Source of the DNA: Calliopum simillimum
Lineage: Eukaryota; Arthropoda; Insecta; Diptera; Lauxaniidae
NCBI GenBank assembly: GCA_951812925.1
Contig: OX638369.1
Coordinates: 41,597,061-41,661,060, forward strand
Reading direction: 5' to 3'
Length of the DNA stretch: 64,000 bases
This document shows positions 12,746 to 24,040 of this stretch, one piece after another. Made by a program: the position numbers and the translations under genes. The notes beneath the pieces are model-generated. The model saw only the letters and a list, made by a program, of their open reading frames with translations. It had not been told where the DNA came from and made no database searches. Numbering within the stretch: position 1 is the stretch's first letter; each line of letters opens with the position of its first letter.

Positions 12746-12894
12746 ATTTCACTGACACAATCGATACTCAAATAGATCACTTTTGGGACTAACGACGGAC
12801 TATACATTACATTCGGCCCATTTTGATACAGTTGATAATTTATGTGAATTTATTCTAGTTTTTGGTGTAATACGTTCTGGTCTACTTACAAAAA

Positions 12895-13328
12895 AACTAG
12901 ACCAAAGATGGGACTTTTGAAACAATTGTCTCCGCCGGTCCTACAAGGTACCATTTAGGGGCGTAAAACTGCCCACTTCAAAACATAACAGTAATAGAAG
13001 TATTATATTATCGTTCTATCTCCATACCAAATTTCATAAAAATCGTGGCAGTGGCATAGACGTGAGAGCATTTTTTCCATATATGGGCTTGGCACCGCCC
13101 ACTTAAAAACATAATGGCCTCATTATCGTTCTTTAGTGCTAGTTTTATCTCCATACCAAATTTTATAAAAATTTATGCAGTGGTTTAGCCATGAGAGCGT
13201 TTTTACCAATTTAGAGGCGTGGCACCGCCCACTTTAAAAAAGGAAACTTATGTACTGCTCCTTCTCGCAACTGTTCCAACTAAAACTCAAGCGAATATAA
13301 TAAGATTTAGGCCTATTTATGTATAGGT
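12895..13328 (-). repeat. tandem repeat with GGCACCGCCCACTT units
   Basis: Three diverged units of about 125 bp, each containing 'ctccataccaaatttcataaaaat', a 'gtggcatagacgtgagagc'-like phrase and 'ggcaccgcccacttaaaa'. The same family appears in the other orientation at 34760-37480. It resembles the repeated core of non-autonomous Helitron-type elements, but termini are not visible here. Confidence 0.6.
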
Positions 13329-13329
13329 A

Positions 13330-13863
13330 TGCAGTCTTATGCACTTTTCGACGTTGAATCCGACGGCTTTCTCAGAACTGTCGATATATCCTTTCTTGAA
13401 GTTGGAGAAAATGCTTTTTTAAGGCTTATGGCGTAGCTAGAAGAAAAAGGCAAATTCTCTTCTATATCAAAATATATCTCCGGAATTTTCTAATAGAAAA
13501 TATTTTAGCCCCCATACCAAAAAGATTAAATTATATTAGTATAGAAAAACCGTTAAAATCTGCTGAAAGGTGTGTTTGTGCCAATAAGGAGCTACTCCCC
13601 CAAAATATTTTGTCTTTTTTATGGCACTAAAATGCGTTCCCTTCAAAGGATCATAGCTCGGAAAAAAATAATTTTATTAGAAAAGTTTAAAGGTATATTT
13701 TGATAAAGAAAAGCATTGCTATTCGACGGAATTTACAAAAGAACTTCACTTTTCCAACAACATTTTCTCTAACTTTCATCAGTGATATCTCCAAATCATG
13801 AAGGCATATTGACCATTCTGAGGAAGCAGTCAGATTCAACGTCAACAAATGCATCAGACAGCA
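13330..13863. mobile_element. TA-flanked foldback element
   Basis: Inverted ends TGCAGTCTTATGCACTTTT (left) and the diverged complement at the right end (13815-13863) share the core GACGTTGAATC. Inner sequence is also partly palindromic. TA at 13328-13329 and 13864-13865 fits a Tc1/mariner-type target duplication. No transposase is present, so it would be non-autonomous. Confidence 0.6.
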
Positions 13864-13874
13864 TATTTATATAT

Positions 13875-14347
13875 TGTTACGAAATTTCCTGTCTCTATGA
13901 CGATAATTTCGATCTCTTTCTGTTTTCTGAGTTCTATCACTGGATTGTGTAGCAATCAAAAACACACACTTTATTTAGTTATAAAATGGTTTATTTAAAT
14001 CACAAATATTTATTTTCTCACGGTACAATTGTTTATTTCACTATTTATTACATTCAAAATCTAATATTACAATTAGCACTTTATTTACTTTCACTGGCAC
14101 TGTGTGTACAACTCTTTCACTTTATTGCTTAAAATCAACTGTGTTGCAACTCTCATGAACAGCTCCTTTTATACCCGGATGAACGTTTTAGAATTGCATT
14201 AGAGAAACATCTGGCAACATCTCGTTGATTCTTTCGGTTAATAGTTTCTTGACAAAACTTGGCATCACTGTCAAGTACTTTCGTGACGTCACTGGTTTTA
14301 TCTCGAAATGGCGTGAAGTTTCTTTTCATGTGTTATTTTTCGTCACA
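13875..14347 (-). mobile_element. solo LTR (473 bp) with ATAT target duplication
   Basis: On the minus strand it begins TGTGACGAAAAAT and ends GAAATTTCGTAACA, giving short inverted ends of the LTR type. The 4-bp sequence ATAT flanks both sides (13871-13874 and 14348-14351). A TATA box lies inside on the minus strand (TATAAAAG, complement of 14166-14173), and several AATAAA signals follow. A 4- or 5-bp duplication and TG...CA ends fit Gypsy-type LTR elements. No internal region or second LTR is present, so this is the product of LTR-LTR recombination. Confidence 0.82.
14166..14173 (-). promoter_or_regulatory. TATA box of the solo LTR
   Basis: TATAAAAG on the minus strand within GGGTATAAAAGGAGC, positioned mid-LTR as expected at the U3/R boundary. 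Confidence 0.6.
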
Positions 14348-14351
14348 ATAT

Positions 14352-15516
14352 TAATACGAAAGACAAAAATTTGTCCTCTTTTTTTACAATGTTAGAAATG
14401 AAGTACGGCTTTGAATTATACACCATAAGAAAGGTATTTGTGTGTAGATGTGCATAAAGTTAAAGTAATTTTAATATCTTGACCCTAAGAGGATAAAGCA
14501 CAAAAAGAAAAACAAAAAGCAAAGCACTGTGCGTATTTTTTATTTTGTTTACGTTTCACATTTCTCATTGTACCTATTTTGTACCAAATAGCAAAAAAAG
14601 TACTAAGTGTCCAAAAATTACCAAAATTATTTAATAGATTTGTGGTTAAATTTTAACCATTGGGCGATTCTAGTAAGAAATAAAAGTACATTTTTTTTTT
14701 TTTTTTAGGTATCTGTTTAATTCAGTATTTTTATTTCTTCAAAATTTATTTTTGCACCAGATTAGAAATCTGCACGACGTGTAATATATCATGCCATTTA
14801 AATATTCTGTTTATTCGTTTCGGTATTCAGCAAACAATTCAACCGGGGTTCACATTGCAAACAATAAATCATAATAAATTTAAGTAATAAAATATGCAAC
14901 ATGCAACATTTTTTGGTTGCACAACCACAGCCACAGCTAAATTGCATTTAGTTAGCGTTGTTTGACTAGAGCGTATGTAGGGAATATGCATGTGTTATGC
15001 TTTTTATATTGGCTTTCTGTGTGTGCGTGCGTTAGTTTTGATTTTGTTTTTTAATCAAATTTGGTGCTGCACTCTGATTCCCTGTAGTAAATTGAATTAT
15101 CCTTCATTTATTATTGCATTCTCTGGGGGTAATCAATTAAATTTCAATATAAAAATAATAAAATCCTCATAAAAGCATTGTGCATTCAGCACTTGGTGCT
15201 GCTGCAGCTGCTGTTTTGCTCAAAGCTGTGATTAATGAAGCGTTTTGTAATTGCGAATTTATGTTTGCAAATAATTTGTTTCAAATTAAAAATTAAACAT
15301 ATAATAAATTTACTGTTTATACATAATTCATTCATCATAATGGAAATAATTTGAAACAATTACTTTACAGTAGCAATACCCAGAATTTATAGTATTCATT
15401 ATCAATAACCGGTTAAAACTCTTCGTATAGATTTGTGATAAGATAAGGAGTGGAATAACGAAAGTTAATGACGCGGTCAAAGAACGAACAATCACAATAA
15501 AGAATCGTTCTGTTTA
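14352..15516. other. unannotated AT-rich region
   Basis: No gene or repeat family recognised. Homopolymer T runs (14691-14707) and a GCTGCTGCAGCTGCTG stretch near 15198-15215 are the only distinct features. Confidence 0.5.
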
Positions 15517-15990
15517 CGAGGGGTACTATTTATATATCGGGAACTGGCAATACTAATGTCAATAGCTAAAATATGGCTACACCATAATAAAGTATGATAC
15601 TTTTCATCATAAACGTACTCACAACGTTTTGATGTACAAGTTCTATTTGTTTTGTTTACAGTGAGTTAAGAAAATCAAAAAATGGAAATTTCAAGAGAAG
15701 ATTGTCTTTGGATTATTTTTCACAACTTTCGAAATGGATTATCTCAACAAGAATGTGTCAATGAACTCAGTTCTTTGTATGACGATAAAGCACCATCAAA
15801 AACCAAAGTATATCGCTGGTTTAGTGAATTCAATCGTGGTGTAGGTCGGTCAAAATCGGATGTTGTGCCATCAAAACGTTTTGAGTACGTTGATTCTAAA
15901 AAATGTCAAACATTATTATGGTGCTGCCAAATTTTAGCTATTGACATTAGTGTTGCCAGTTTCCGAAATTTAAATACTTAGTACCCTACG
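15517..15990 (+). mobile_element. internally deleted mariner element with long TIRs
   Basis: TA flanks both ends (15515-15516 and 15991-15992). The terminal inverted repeats are about 75 bp, starting CGAGGGGTACTA on the left and CGTAGGGTACTA on the right, and share 'ggaactggcaatactaatg' and 'aatagctaaaat'. Between them is the 5' part of a mariner transposase. At 474 bp it is a deletion derivative of a roughly 1.3-kb parent. TIRs of most mariners are near 30 bp, so the long TIRs are unusual. Confidence 0.88.
15682..15981 (+). pseudogene. mariner transposase N-terminal fragment
   Basis: The frame starts at MEISREDC and contains the N-terminal DNA-binding helix-turn-helix of mariner transposases (residues about 8-55: FRNGLSQQECVNELSS, then SKTKVYRWFSEFNRG). 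In the intact family this domain binds the TIRs and is followed by a D,D34D catalytic core, which is wholly missing. After about residue 65 the frame crosses the deletion junction, and the last 25 or so residues are translated from the right TIR itself. If expressed, the product could bind TIRs without catalysis. That is an inference, and no expression evidence exists here. Confidence 0.8.
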
Positions 15991-16129
15991 TAGTTATGAG
16001 CCCGATCAGTAGAGTCGAAAATTTTTAAGCTTTTTGGAGTAGTTCATAAACTTCCCTTATGCAAATCCCATTGAACTTAATATCGATGAAATAATTTAAA
16101 CCAACAAATGATAAGACATTGCTCAAGAA

Positions 16130-16885
16130 AATCTGTAGAGGAGACTTTAACTTTTTAAGATTTTTGCTTTAGTGGGTGGATACGTTGCCCATTGAGAACC
16201 TGTGAAACTTACATACTTTTTCAAAATTCGCTCTGCTTTGTCTGGGATAGTAAAAATCTTAATATCTCGGGAACAATAAACCCGATTTGAATGAGTTTTT
16301 TTTTTATAGGTAGATATATTGTCCGGTGGGATTTTGTTAAATTTATTTTTTCAAAATTCCCTCGGCTTTGTCTGGAAAAACTTAATTACTCTGGAACCAT
16401 TGGTCTGATTTGAGCGCATTTCTTTAATGCGTAGATATGTTTTAGTGAGGATTTGTAGTTTATAAGAAAAACAAAATAAATTATACGCCCTTACTTAACT
16501 TTCGAGACGTTTCAAGGTTGCAAACCTTTTTTTTAAGATAAATTTTATGGATTTGTATACAATGAAGAATTTTAATAACTAAAAGACTTTTTTTAATTTT
16601 AAACTATCCCGGACGTTGCCAAAAAAAAATTTTTAAAAATAAATTCTACGAAACCTCACTGGGTAACGTATCCATGCAATGAAATCATTCGAATCGGACT
16701 AATGGTTCCCGAGTTATTAAGGTTTCCCGGACAAAAAACAAAAAAAAAATAATTCAAATCGGGTTGATGGTTCCCGAATTATTAAGACTTTTACTATCCC
16801 GGACAAAGCGGAAAGAATTCAATGAGCAACATATCTATCCATCAAAAATCGGATGAATGGTTCTCGAATTGTACAGTTTTATTAA
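16130..16885. repeat. inverted arrangement of 'TCCCGGACAAAGC' repeats
   Basis: Plus-strand units at 16150-16460 read 'gctttgtctgggatagtaaaa', 'tctcgggaac' and 'cccgatttga'. At 16670-16870 the same phrases occur as complements ('actatcccggacaaagc', 'aatcgggttgatggttcccg'). The region is a decayed inverted repeat of about 150-bp units with a spacer. Family not known. Confidence 0.55.
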
Positions 16886-17215
16886 TTTTCCGTTTTCAAT
16901 TTTTCGGGTTTGAGCCACAAGAAAGTTGGTCAAAACGATTTGTTTTTTAAAAATCTTTATACAATGTATCCTCAAGCGGGCAAAAAATTTTAATATATAA
17001 AAATCACACTTAGTGACCACTATGCGGGGTCTGTCCGTTCGATAGATAGAAAAATTTTGTTTTTATTTACAATAAAAAACTTGTTAGAACTCTTGTGTAT
17101 GATAAACACCTAATTTTTTATATGGCGGCTCCTTTAATAAATGGGACTAGCTTAAAAAATAAGATAAGTACAAGTGACAGAGATTTTTCGTGTTGCATGT
17201 TTGAGATATTTATTA

Positions 17216-18359
17216 CACTGTTCGACACAAAAAAAAATACATGAGAAAATCCAAAAAATTCTTAAAGTAGACGTTAATAAAAAAAATATCCGTATTTCGT
17301 GGTTTTTCTCCAGCATATCACATTTTTTTTTCGTCGATTTTTGAAGTTTTTTTATCCACTGTACATGATAAAACAAAAATACCGCATTCTTGTGATAAAT
17401 CGATGTATTTAACTATATGATCCTTACATTTGAGATGTTTCATGTGTTCAGCAAACTTATGCAAAATATTGCGGGGAATATTTTTGTGGAAAGTTTTAAC
17501 CCTGTTTAACCCCCACATGTGGGTAATTTTTGCCCTTTTCTTGTACTACAGAAATATTTTCCATACAATTTCACTACAGTTGCTGAATACTAATACAGCA
17601 AAATTTTATCCCGAAAGCAAAAAAATTGTTAAAATCAGTAAGCAGTTCTTACAATAAATATTTTCCAAATTTCACCCCACTGTAAAACTCAAATCTACAT
17701 TTTGGACAAAACTCGTTCTCACAAGATCATAACGAAATCACACAAGGATCATTATCATAGAATATATTAACCTATTATATCCTGTTTTTATGGGTCTTTC
17801 TGACCCCTGTTTCTAAAACTGAGCCACAATGGGTTAAAAAATTTGCAAAAATATCCAACAAAAAATTTCACTTATAGTTAGCAAAGACAAAAAATTCTTA
17901 ACGATTTTTTTGGTTTCGGGCTCAAATTTCGACCTTTACGTGTTTAAGAACTAGTAAAATTTTATAGCAAATATTTCTGTAGTACATACTGACTTAATAT
18001 TCCCCTGTTTTAGGTGTCATTTTTGTACCTTTTTAAGAAAATGGCAAAAATGACCCACATGTGGGGGTTGTACAGGGTTAAAGTTTTATACAAAAATATT
18101 CCCCGCAATATCCTTCATAAGTTTACTGAACTCATGATACACCTCAGATGTAAGGATCATATACTTAAATTCATCGATTTAACAAAAGAATGCGGTATTT
18201 TTGGTTTTTTCATGTACAGTGGAAAAACAACTTCAAAAATTTTAAAAAAAAATGTGAAGTAAAAACCACGAGAAACAGGTATTTTTTTAATGTCTACTTT
18301 CAGAATTTTTTTGGATTTTCTAATGTGTTTTTAAAAAAGTTCAAAATTGTCGAACAGTG
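17216..18359. mobile_element. second foldback element related to 5948-7701
   Basis: Ends CACTGTTCGACA (17216-17227) and exact complement TGTCGAACAGTG (18348-18359). Arms of about 280 bp match the inner part of the 5948-7701 arms (for example the phrases around 'gatccttacatttgag' and 'tccactgtacatga'). The left flank is TTA and the right flank TTT, so no clean target duplication. The centre, 17500-18077, is itself TTAA-bounded. Confidence 0.75.
17500..18077. repeat. TTAA-bounded inverted-repeat centre of the second foldback
   Basis: TTAA at 17496-17499 and 18078-18081. Ends are CCCTGTTTAACCCCCACATG and the near complement around 18055-18077. It contains a smaller TTAA-bounded unit at 17771-17833 (ends CCTATTATATCC and complement of CCCATTGTGG). 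The inner text around 17645-17730 recurs in the mosaic at 33120-33225 and inverted at 32720-32800. Confidence 0.5.
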
Positions 18360-18364
18360 TTTTT

Positions 18365-20240
18365 TCCTTAATTTAATTTTTTTCTCAATTAAAAAAATTA
18401 TTTGACTACATGTCAGCAGACTACGTTTTTTGTAAAGATAACATCAAAATTAATAATATAATCCATGTCTGCCGTTCCAACATTGCCGCAATAAATAACC
18501 TTAATTTTGCAAAAATGTAAAAAAAAAAATCACTATATTAAGTCATTTTAAAGTGTCTGCCGTCAAGCGTCATTGTTCCCTCGAACGCCCTAATCATAAA
18601 AATATAAGTTGCAGATGCTTTGCGTTCAGATTTTTTTAAAGGCAGACGGTTTTTTGTATATGATCATAGGAGTTTATTTTGCTATGAAAATGTGCGTTGG
18701 ACAAAGTTCGAGGTAGGATTTCTTCTGAACTATTAGTCGTACGGGAAAAAACTTTCTAATCTGTTTTAAAGGAAATTGAAAGAGCTATCAGACTGTTGGA
18801 AGCTATTTTTCTGTGAAAGTAAGCGTAAACGAGATTTTTGCAAAAAAAAAAAAATATATTTTTGTGACCTTGGACCTTGAATATCTTACGTTGAGTCTTT
18901 AAGAAAAATGTATAAAGCAGTAAAGAGCCAAATGGAAATCAAAGAATTGGAAAAGTTCTGGAAGGAAATTAAGTTCTTCGCAAAAGAGCACATTCGATAC
19001 ACACTAACTAAAACTGTGTAAAATTTCACACGCTCTGTGCAAAAAGTGAGTCACAAGTAATGGGAAAAAAATTTTACTCAACAGTATTTAATTTTGAGTC
19101 ACATTTTTGAAAAATTTTGACACATTCCTGAGTCAAATTGTTTACAGATTAGAAGGTAGTCGCCTGGACAAGGTCGTTGGATATGGAAATCAAAGAATCA
19201 GAAAAGTTTTGCATGAAAATCAAGTTCATAAAGAATGCATTCAATATTATTATCTCCCGCAATATTGCAAGGCAAAACGCTTGGTAATTTTAAAATTTGT
19301 GGTAGAAATGTGTTTCAGATAAGTGGCATAATTTGACCAGCTATCAGATGTAAAGATTTTTTTGTAGTTTAAGTTCTGCAAACAAAATCAGATAAAACGC
19401 CAAAGCTCCCAGCTAAAACTGAAACTAAAAGTAATTGGAAATAATCAAGTTCTCCGAATTGTAACTCATCCAAACGAAAGTTCAATTTCAAGTGATTTTT
19501 TCTTTAGTCTTTATTGTTTCACTTTGTGAAGCCATAAGCAATTTTGTATCTTGAAATAACTGCTTGGAATTCTAAGATAATCAAAATGAATTCTTGCATT
19601 TCCTTTTTCCGGTTTTGGATTTTTAAAATTGTTTTCACTTTCCCCCCTCTTTGTTGCTTTTATATGGTTGTTCTATGCAGAATATTCATGAGTTGGAATT
19701 TTCTGCTTTGTTATTGCGTTCACTGACATTTCGAAAATGGCATTAAATTTCACTTTTCCCCAGTTCAGTGAATCAGTTGCATCTTTTGAATTGCGAAAAA
19801 AATTTACTAAAAAAAAAAAATATGAGAAATTGTGAAAGTTTCTTTTGGTTATGTTGTGTTCTGCGAAAATCGTATAAATCTGCATTGTTAGAGAGATTTT
19901 GGCGAAAATTTACTGCAGTAATTCCGTTTTGGAAACTTAATGCCAGTGTATTTTGTGGAGTGGAAATTATTAATAGAAAAAGGAAATAAAATTCTATTTC
20001 AAAGTTATAAAATTTTTTTCTGAAATGATATTCCAAAATATATATAGTCAAAATATTGTGAAGAAAGTTCGCTTGCTAAAAAACACCATGTTTTTAATTC
20101 CGCTTTCTACATGTTAAATATCAAACATGTCAAAATATTGTTATCACTGTGGCATTTCGTTGTGTAGCCGCACATAGATGTAATATGTAATCTGCAACCA
20201 AGTGTTATGCTGTACACGAAGCATGACAAATCTTGCAGCT
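18365..20240. other. unannotated AT-rich region
   Basis: No gene seen. Short open frames (19107-19322, 19544-19726, 19673-20051) lack domains. An imperfect duplication of a 'gaaatcaaagaat' phrase occurs near 18935 and 19185. Confidence 0.45.
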
Positions 20241-20244
20241 TTAA

Positions 20245-20578
20245 CCCGGCGTTATTGAGGAGGGGCAAATTTTACACATTTATCTAACTATGATATTTCA
20301 GTGATTATTTGTTAAGAGATCATTAATTTCTCTAACATATTAATTTTATTTCCATTTTGAGGGTACTAAAAATAATAAGCAGCAAAAAATGTCGTTGTTG
20401 TATAGATGGGCTTAACTTTTCTTTTAAAATTTTGATATTGGGTTAGTTATTATTAGTTAGTTATCATAGAATTAGATGATGATATCAGCTCCAGCTACTT
20501 AGAAGTATTTTAAAGCAGCATAAAAAGCTTATAACGAATATTGCTTTATAAATTTTACACTACCTAAATAACGACGGG
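20245..20578. mobile_element. piggyBac-type MITE with TTAA target duplication
   Basis: TTAA at 20241-20244 and 20579-20582. Terminal inverted repeats CCCGGCGTTATT (left) and CCCGTCGTTATT (right, as complement) extend with mismatches into 'ttttacac'. Length 334 bp, no coding capacity. It ends 162 bp before the R7BP-like exon. Confidence 0.75.
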
Positions 20579-20740
20579 TTAAGAGACGCTGCAATATTTT
20601 AATGGTGTATATTTTTGAAACAAAAGTATTTAGGTATTTTTACTTTTGAATTAAAAAACACATAATAAAAATTATGAAGAGGAAATTTTACTTAATCCTT
20701 TTATAATAATAATAATTTTATACATTTTTTCTCGTTACAG

Positions 20741-20907
20741 CTCATTGTGGAAATCAACAGTCATGTTGCATTATTTCGTGATATGCTGATACATGTTGGC
20801 CAATCAAAAGACTGCCCCGAATTAAGAGAGAAAATTCGGAAATTACGTAGAACCTGCGTGGAAGCATGCAAACATACGGCACAAATTGTATTGCCACAAG
20901 TTAAAAG
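20741..20907 (+). CDS. RGS7BP: R7BP/RGS7BP-like internal exon (55 codons plus 2 nt)
   Basis: This is the one host coding exon I can support. It is preceded by TTTTTTCTCGTTACAG and followed by AAAAG|GTAAGG, good acceptor and donor sites. In phase 0 it reads 55 codons without a stop, beginning LIVEINSHVALFRDMLIHVG and continuing through CPELREKIRKLRRTC to the end at VLPQVKR, with two bases left over for the next exon. The pattern (E-N-x-VAL-R, then CP-LR, then a Cys) matches the N-terminal helix of R7-binding protein. That protein is a syntaxin-like, lipidated adaptor which binds RGS7-family/Gbeta5 complexes and controls their membrane targeting in G-protein signalling. Codon use is less AT-rich than the surroundings. 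The first exon and the C-terminal lipidated exon are not in view and should lie beyond long introns. Identity is from remembered family pattern. Confidence 0.8.
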
Positions 20908-21003
20908 GTAAGGTTAAATATGTAGTCCAAAAAAAAGGATATACGCATAAATAAAAACAGAGACACATACACAAGTGTGTGTTTGCATATATACGCGCAC
21001 ATA

Positions 21004-21261
21004 TCGTCGGGTTAAAACTACAACTAGACATCTACATATATTGATGTTTTGAGTTAAGTATACAGAAACATGCAAAAAAAAGGGCTCTATGCTCCAGTCT
21101 AGTCGGTTTTTTGAAATGTTGTCCCAATTCAATTTTATATAAAGAATAAAAAGCAAAAAACTGCAAAATCCCATACAAAAAACGAATTTCAAAAAACTTA
21201 AAACGCTTTTTTCTCAAAACATGAAAAATGTAGATGTCTAGTTGTAGTTTTAACCCGACGA
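21004..21261. mobile_element. 258-bp MITE with perfect 34-bp TIRs
   Basis: The 34 bases at 21004-21037, starting TCGTCGGGTTAAAACTACAA, are exactly complementary to 21228-21261. TA lies at both edges (21002-21003, 21262-21263). No coding capacity. It starts 96 bp past the donor site of the R7BP-like exon. Perfect arms suggest a recent or converted copy. Confidence 0.82.
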
Positions 21262-21264
21262 TAT

Positions 21265-22555
21265 GTTAGCATAAACTGTAACCACTCAAAGTACATACAT
21301 ATATATACGTATTGCGGGAAAAACCGAAGAAATATTTGATGTTATAAAAACTTTATGTGTAGCTTACATAAGCTACTTAGGGTGTACTTAGAAAAAAGCT
21401 TAAACGATTTACTTATACGCTTCTTTTGCATGCAATCAATTAAATAGCAGCCTAAAGGTATGCACTCTCAAGTGCTATTATTATCGAAAATTATTTAAAG
21501 CTTAAAACTGCACATTTTCTAGTTCACATTTTTAGGCGCTTATTGAAAAACTATCTATTTCATAGCAGAAATTTGCACAGTGTATGCCATGATCCACGCT
21601 TTGCCCAGTTTAAATGAATTTATCTGTATTTTAAAGGTTTTTATGTTAATAAAAACCTAAAGTGTACAACATATGTTGCGATAAAGCACAAGTGATAAGC
21701 AAGCAGAAGCATAAGAAAAGGACAAAAGATTAAAAAAAAAATAATTTAAATTTATGCAGGTCTATGTATAGAGGCACGGCAACAAAAAGTTTAGTCAAGG
21801 AGTTTTAACGTGTTTCCTTTCTCGTTTTACAAAATTTTTGACTAAAGGCTACAAACCGCACAAATACACACACACACACAGCCACTAACATTGAAACACG
21901 TGCACATGAAGTGCTCGACATTGAATTGCAAATTTTGTCGAACGAAAAAAAAAAAGCACCGAACCAAAAGAAAAATGGCAAAAAAGTAGCATTAAAGAGA
22001 CTTCCTAAATGGATTAGTCGGCAATTGGGTAAAAATGGCAAGCTATGAAATTGATATTGATTTGGAGACTCTTAAATGATAGACAGACAACACAAACAAA
22101 GAGTAAACTAGGGGTTGAGCATCTTGAAAATTGATATTTGCTATTATGGTTGCATCAATTTGGTTCGACAGCACTGGAGGCAATTTTGACTTAATGTAAT
22201 AGAATTAAATACAATTTGGGTTTTCGTCGTCCAATCTATGCTAATAAATGCATTAGGTTTTGCTAGCTTTGGTTAGACTCAATCTCTAAAATTTAAAATT
22301 GACAAAATAAAACGGCCTACTGTAAAAAATGATAAGGATTTTCTTTTTATAATTCAATGTCAGATTATATGAGCATATGAATGACAAGTAATCATTAGAA
22401 CGGTCTCGTATTCCATTGAAAGTAAGAGTTGACGGCATTCCCCCAAATGCCCCAAAACCACAAAGATGAGATTTTGAGAACGGCCGGTAAAATATCTTCA
22501 ATGCATTCTTTAAAAAAGTTGCCTAAAAGCAGGCAATAAATATATCATTGTTTAA
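21265..22555. other. intronic AT-rich region
   Basis: No exon or repeat recognised. Contains an (AC)n run near 21867-21881 and several poly-A runs. Confidence 0.45.
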
Positions 22556-22559
22556 AATA

Positions 22560-22890
22560 GCATTTTGTCTAAAAACAGTATGAGTTTTTCAAAGTTTACT
22601 TTTAGGCGCTTATTGCTTTTACGGTTTTTAATTATGCAGTTGGAAAAACGATTTTTTACAAAAAAGCAACGAAAAAAGTTTATTTGGCAAAAGTTGCTTA
22701 GAATTTTCAAGAAAATACGTGTGAATTTTTTCAAAATCTTATAATTTTTCAAAACATGACCAAAAATATAAAAATAAAATTTCCAAAAATCCTGAAAAAA
22801 ATCACATGTATTTTTTGAAGGATTTTGAGCACTTTATGTCGCATGAAATTTTTTCGTAGATGCCTTGGTTTTGAATAAACCTAGCGGTCC
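22560..22890. repeat. interspersed AT-rich repeat, related to 26720-27090
   Basis: The phrases 'gatgccttggttttgaa' (22859) and 'gtgaattttttcaaaat' (22720) reappear, partly as complements, at 26930-26945 and 26820-26835. A decayed mobile element is likely. Ends are not defined. Confidence 0.4.
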
Positions 22891-23657
22891 TTTTTTGGAA
22901 GCTTTCGGTTAGCAGTCTTCAGTATAACATTTTGCAGCTACTGGCTGTCCAGTATTCAGTGGATTTGTTTTTTGGGTTGCTTTACTAGGATTTGCTCCTT
23001 TCAGGCTCAATACCATAAATTGTTTTTTGGTTTTGGGGTCATTATTATAAAACCAAGTTAAATACCTTTTACAATTTTACTGAAATTGCTAGATTTCTCG
23101 TTTTCGAACTTTTTTAAGAAATATTGGACAAAACGTATCCGAGTTTTTTTTTAGATTTCATTTAAAATTCTTTGAATTAAGTAGGTTTCAACAATGTACA
23201 GCAATTTATGGCACTAAACCTCAAATAATCTGCAATCTTACCTTCTTTCAATCGTTCATTTTCGTCAACTAAAGCTTTAACCAGGCATTTTTTCTCTATC
23301 CGTAGAAGATTTTGGCCAACCTTCTCGTACCTCGTTCTTTACAGAAAAATGTCGAGTCTGCAATCTATGAATCCATTTTGAAATAATTTGAACAGTTTGG
23401 TGCATTCATTCAATGTGCAGTTTGATATTCATTGAAAACTTGTACTGAAGTTATTTGACGCTGTAACGAATTGCTTGACGTGTTTTTTCCTGTGGTAGTT
23501 TCAGAACTTCTTTCTATACTACTTACACCAGTTATTTTAAGTTTTTTAGGTTTTATTGCAATCGATCTTTCTGAAAATGAAAAACCGCAAAACTATGACT
23601 GTGAAAAATAAAAAACTATTTTTGCATTTTCTAAAAATACATTAAATTTTGAATAAG

Positions 23658-23834
23658 CCCAGTGTGCCAGACGGTTCATATCTCCGCTTTTTTATCCGTT
23701 TCTGATCCGTTTGCGGGAGAGATTCCCAAAAAAAAGCGAATCGTTTTTTTTTTGGAATTTCTCCCGCAAACGGATCAGTAACGAATCCGTAACGGACAAA
23801 AAAAACGGAGATATGAACAGTTTGGCACATTGGG
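23658..23834. mobile_element. palindromic MITE, copy 1
   Basis: Nearly the whole 177 bp is an inverted repeat: CCCAGTGTGCCAGACGGTTC at the left is mirrored by GAACAGTTTGGCACATTGGG at the right, with inner palindromes GATCCGTTTGCGGGAGA and complement. A second copy is at 56447-56637 inside the Penelope-like element. Flanks show no clean target duplication here. Confidence 0.75.
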
Positions 23835-24040
23835 AGGTGGCACCTTGATCACTGGAAAATTCTAAAAATTGACTGAGTTATAGCATTTTGAAATCGTAAA
23901 ATATAAAAACTCAAGTTTGTAATTATCGAAGTTCAAAGTTTGTTAATTATCAATTTTTACAGGGTAGAGGTTCGGTAAGACCTCAAATCAGTTTTAAAAA
24001 ATTTAGAACATGTCTGAGCAATGAGTTCCGTCTTAAACTG

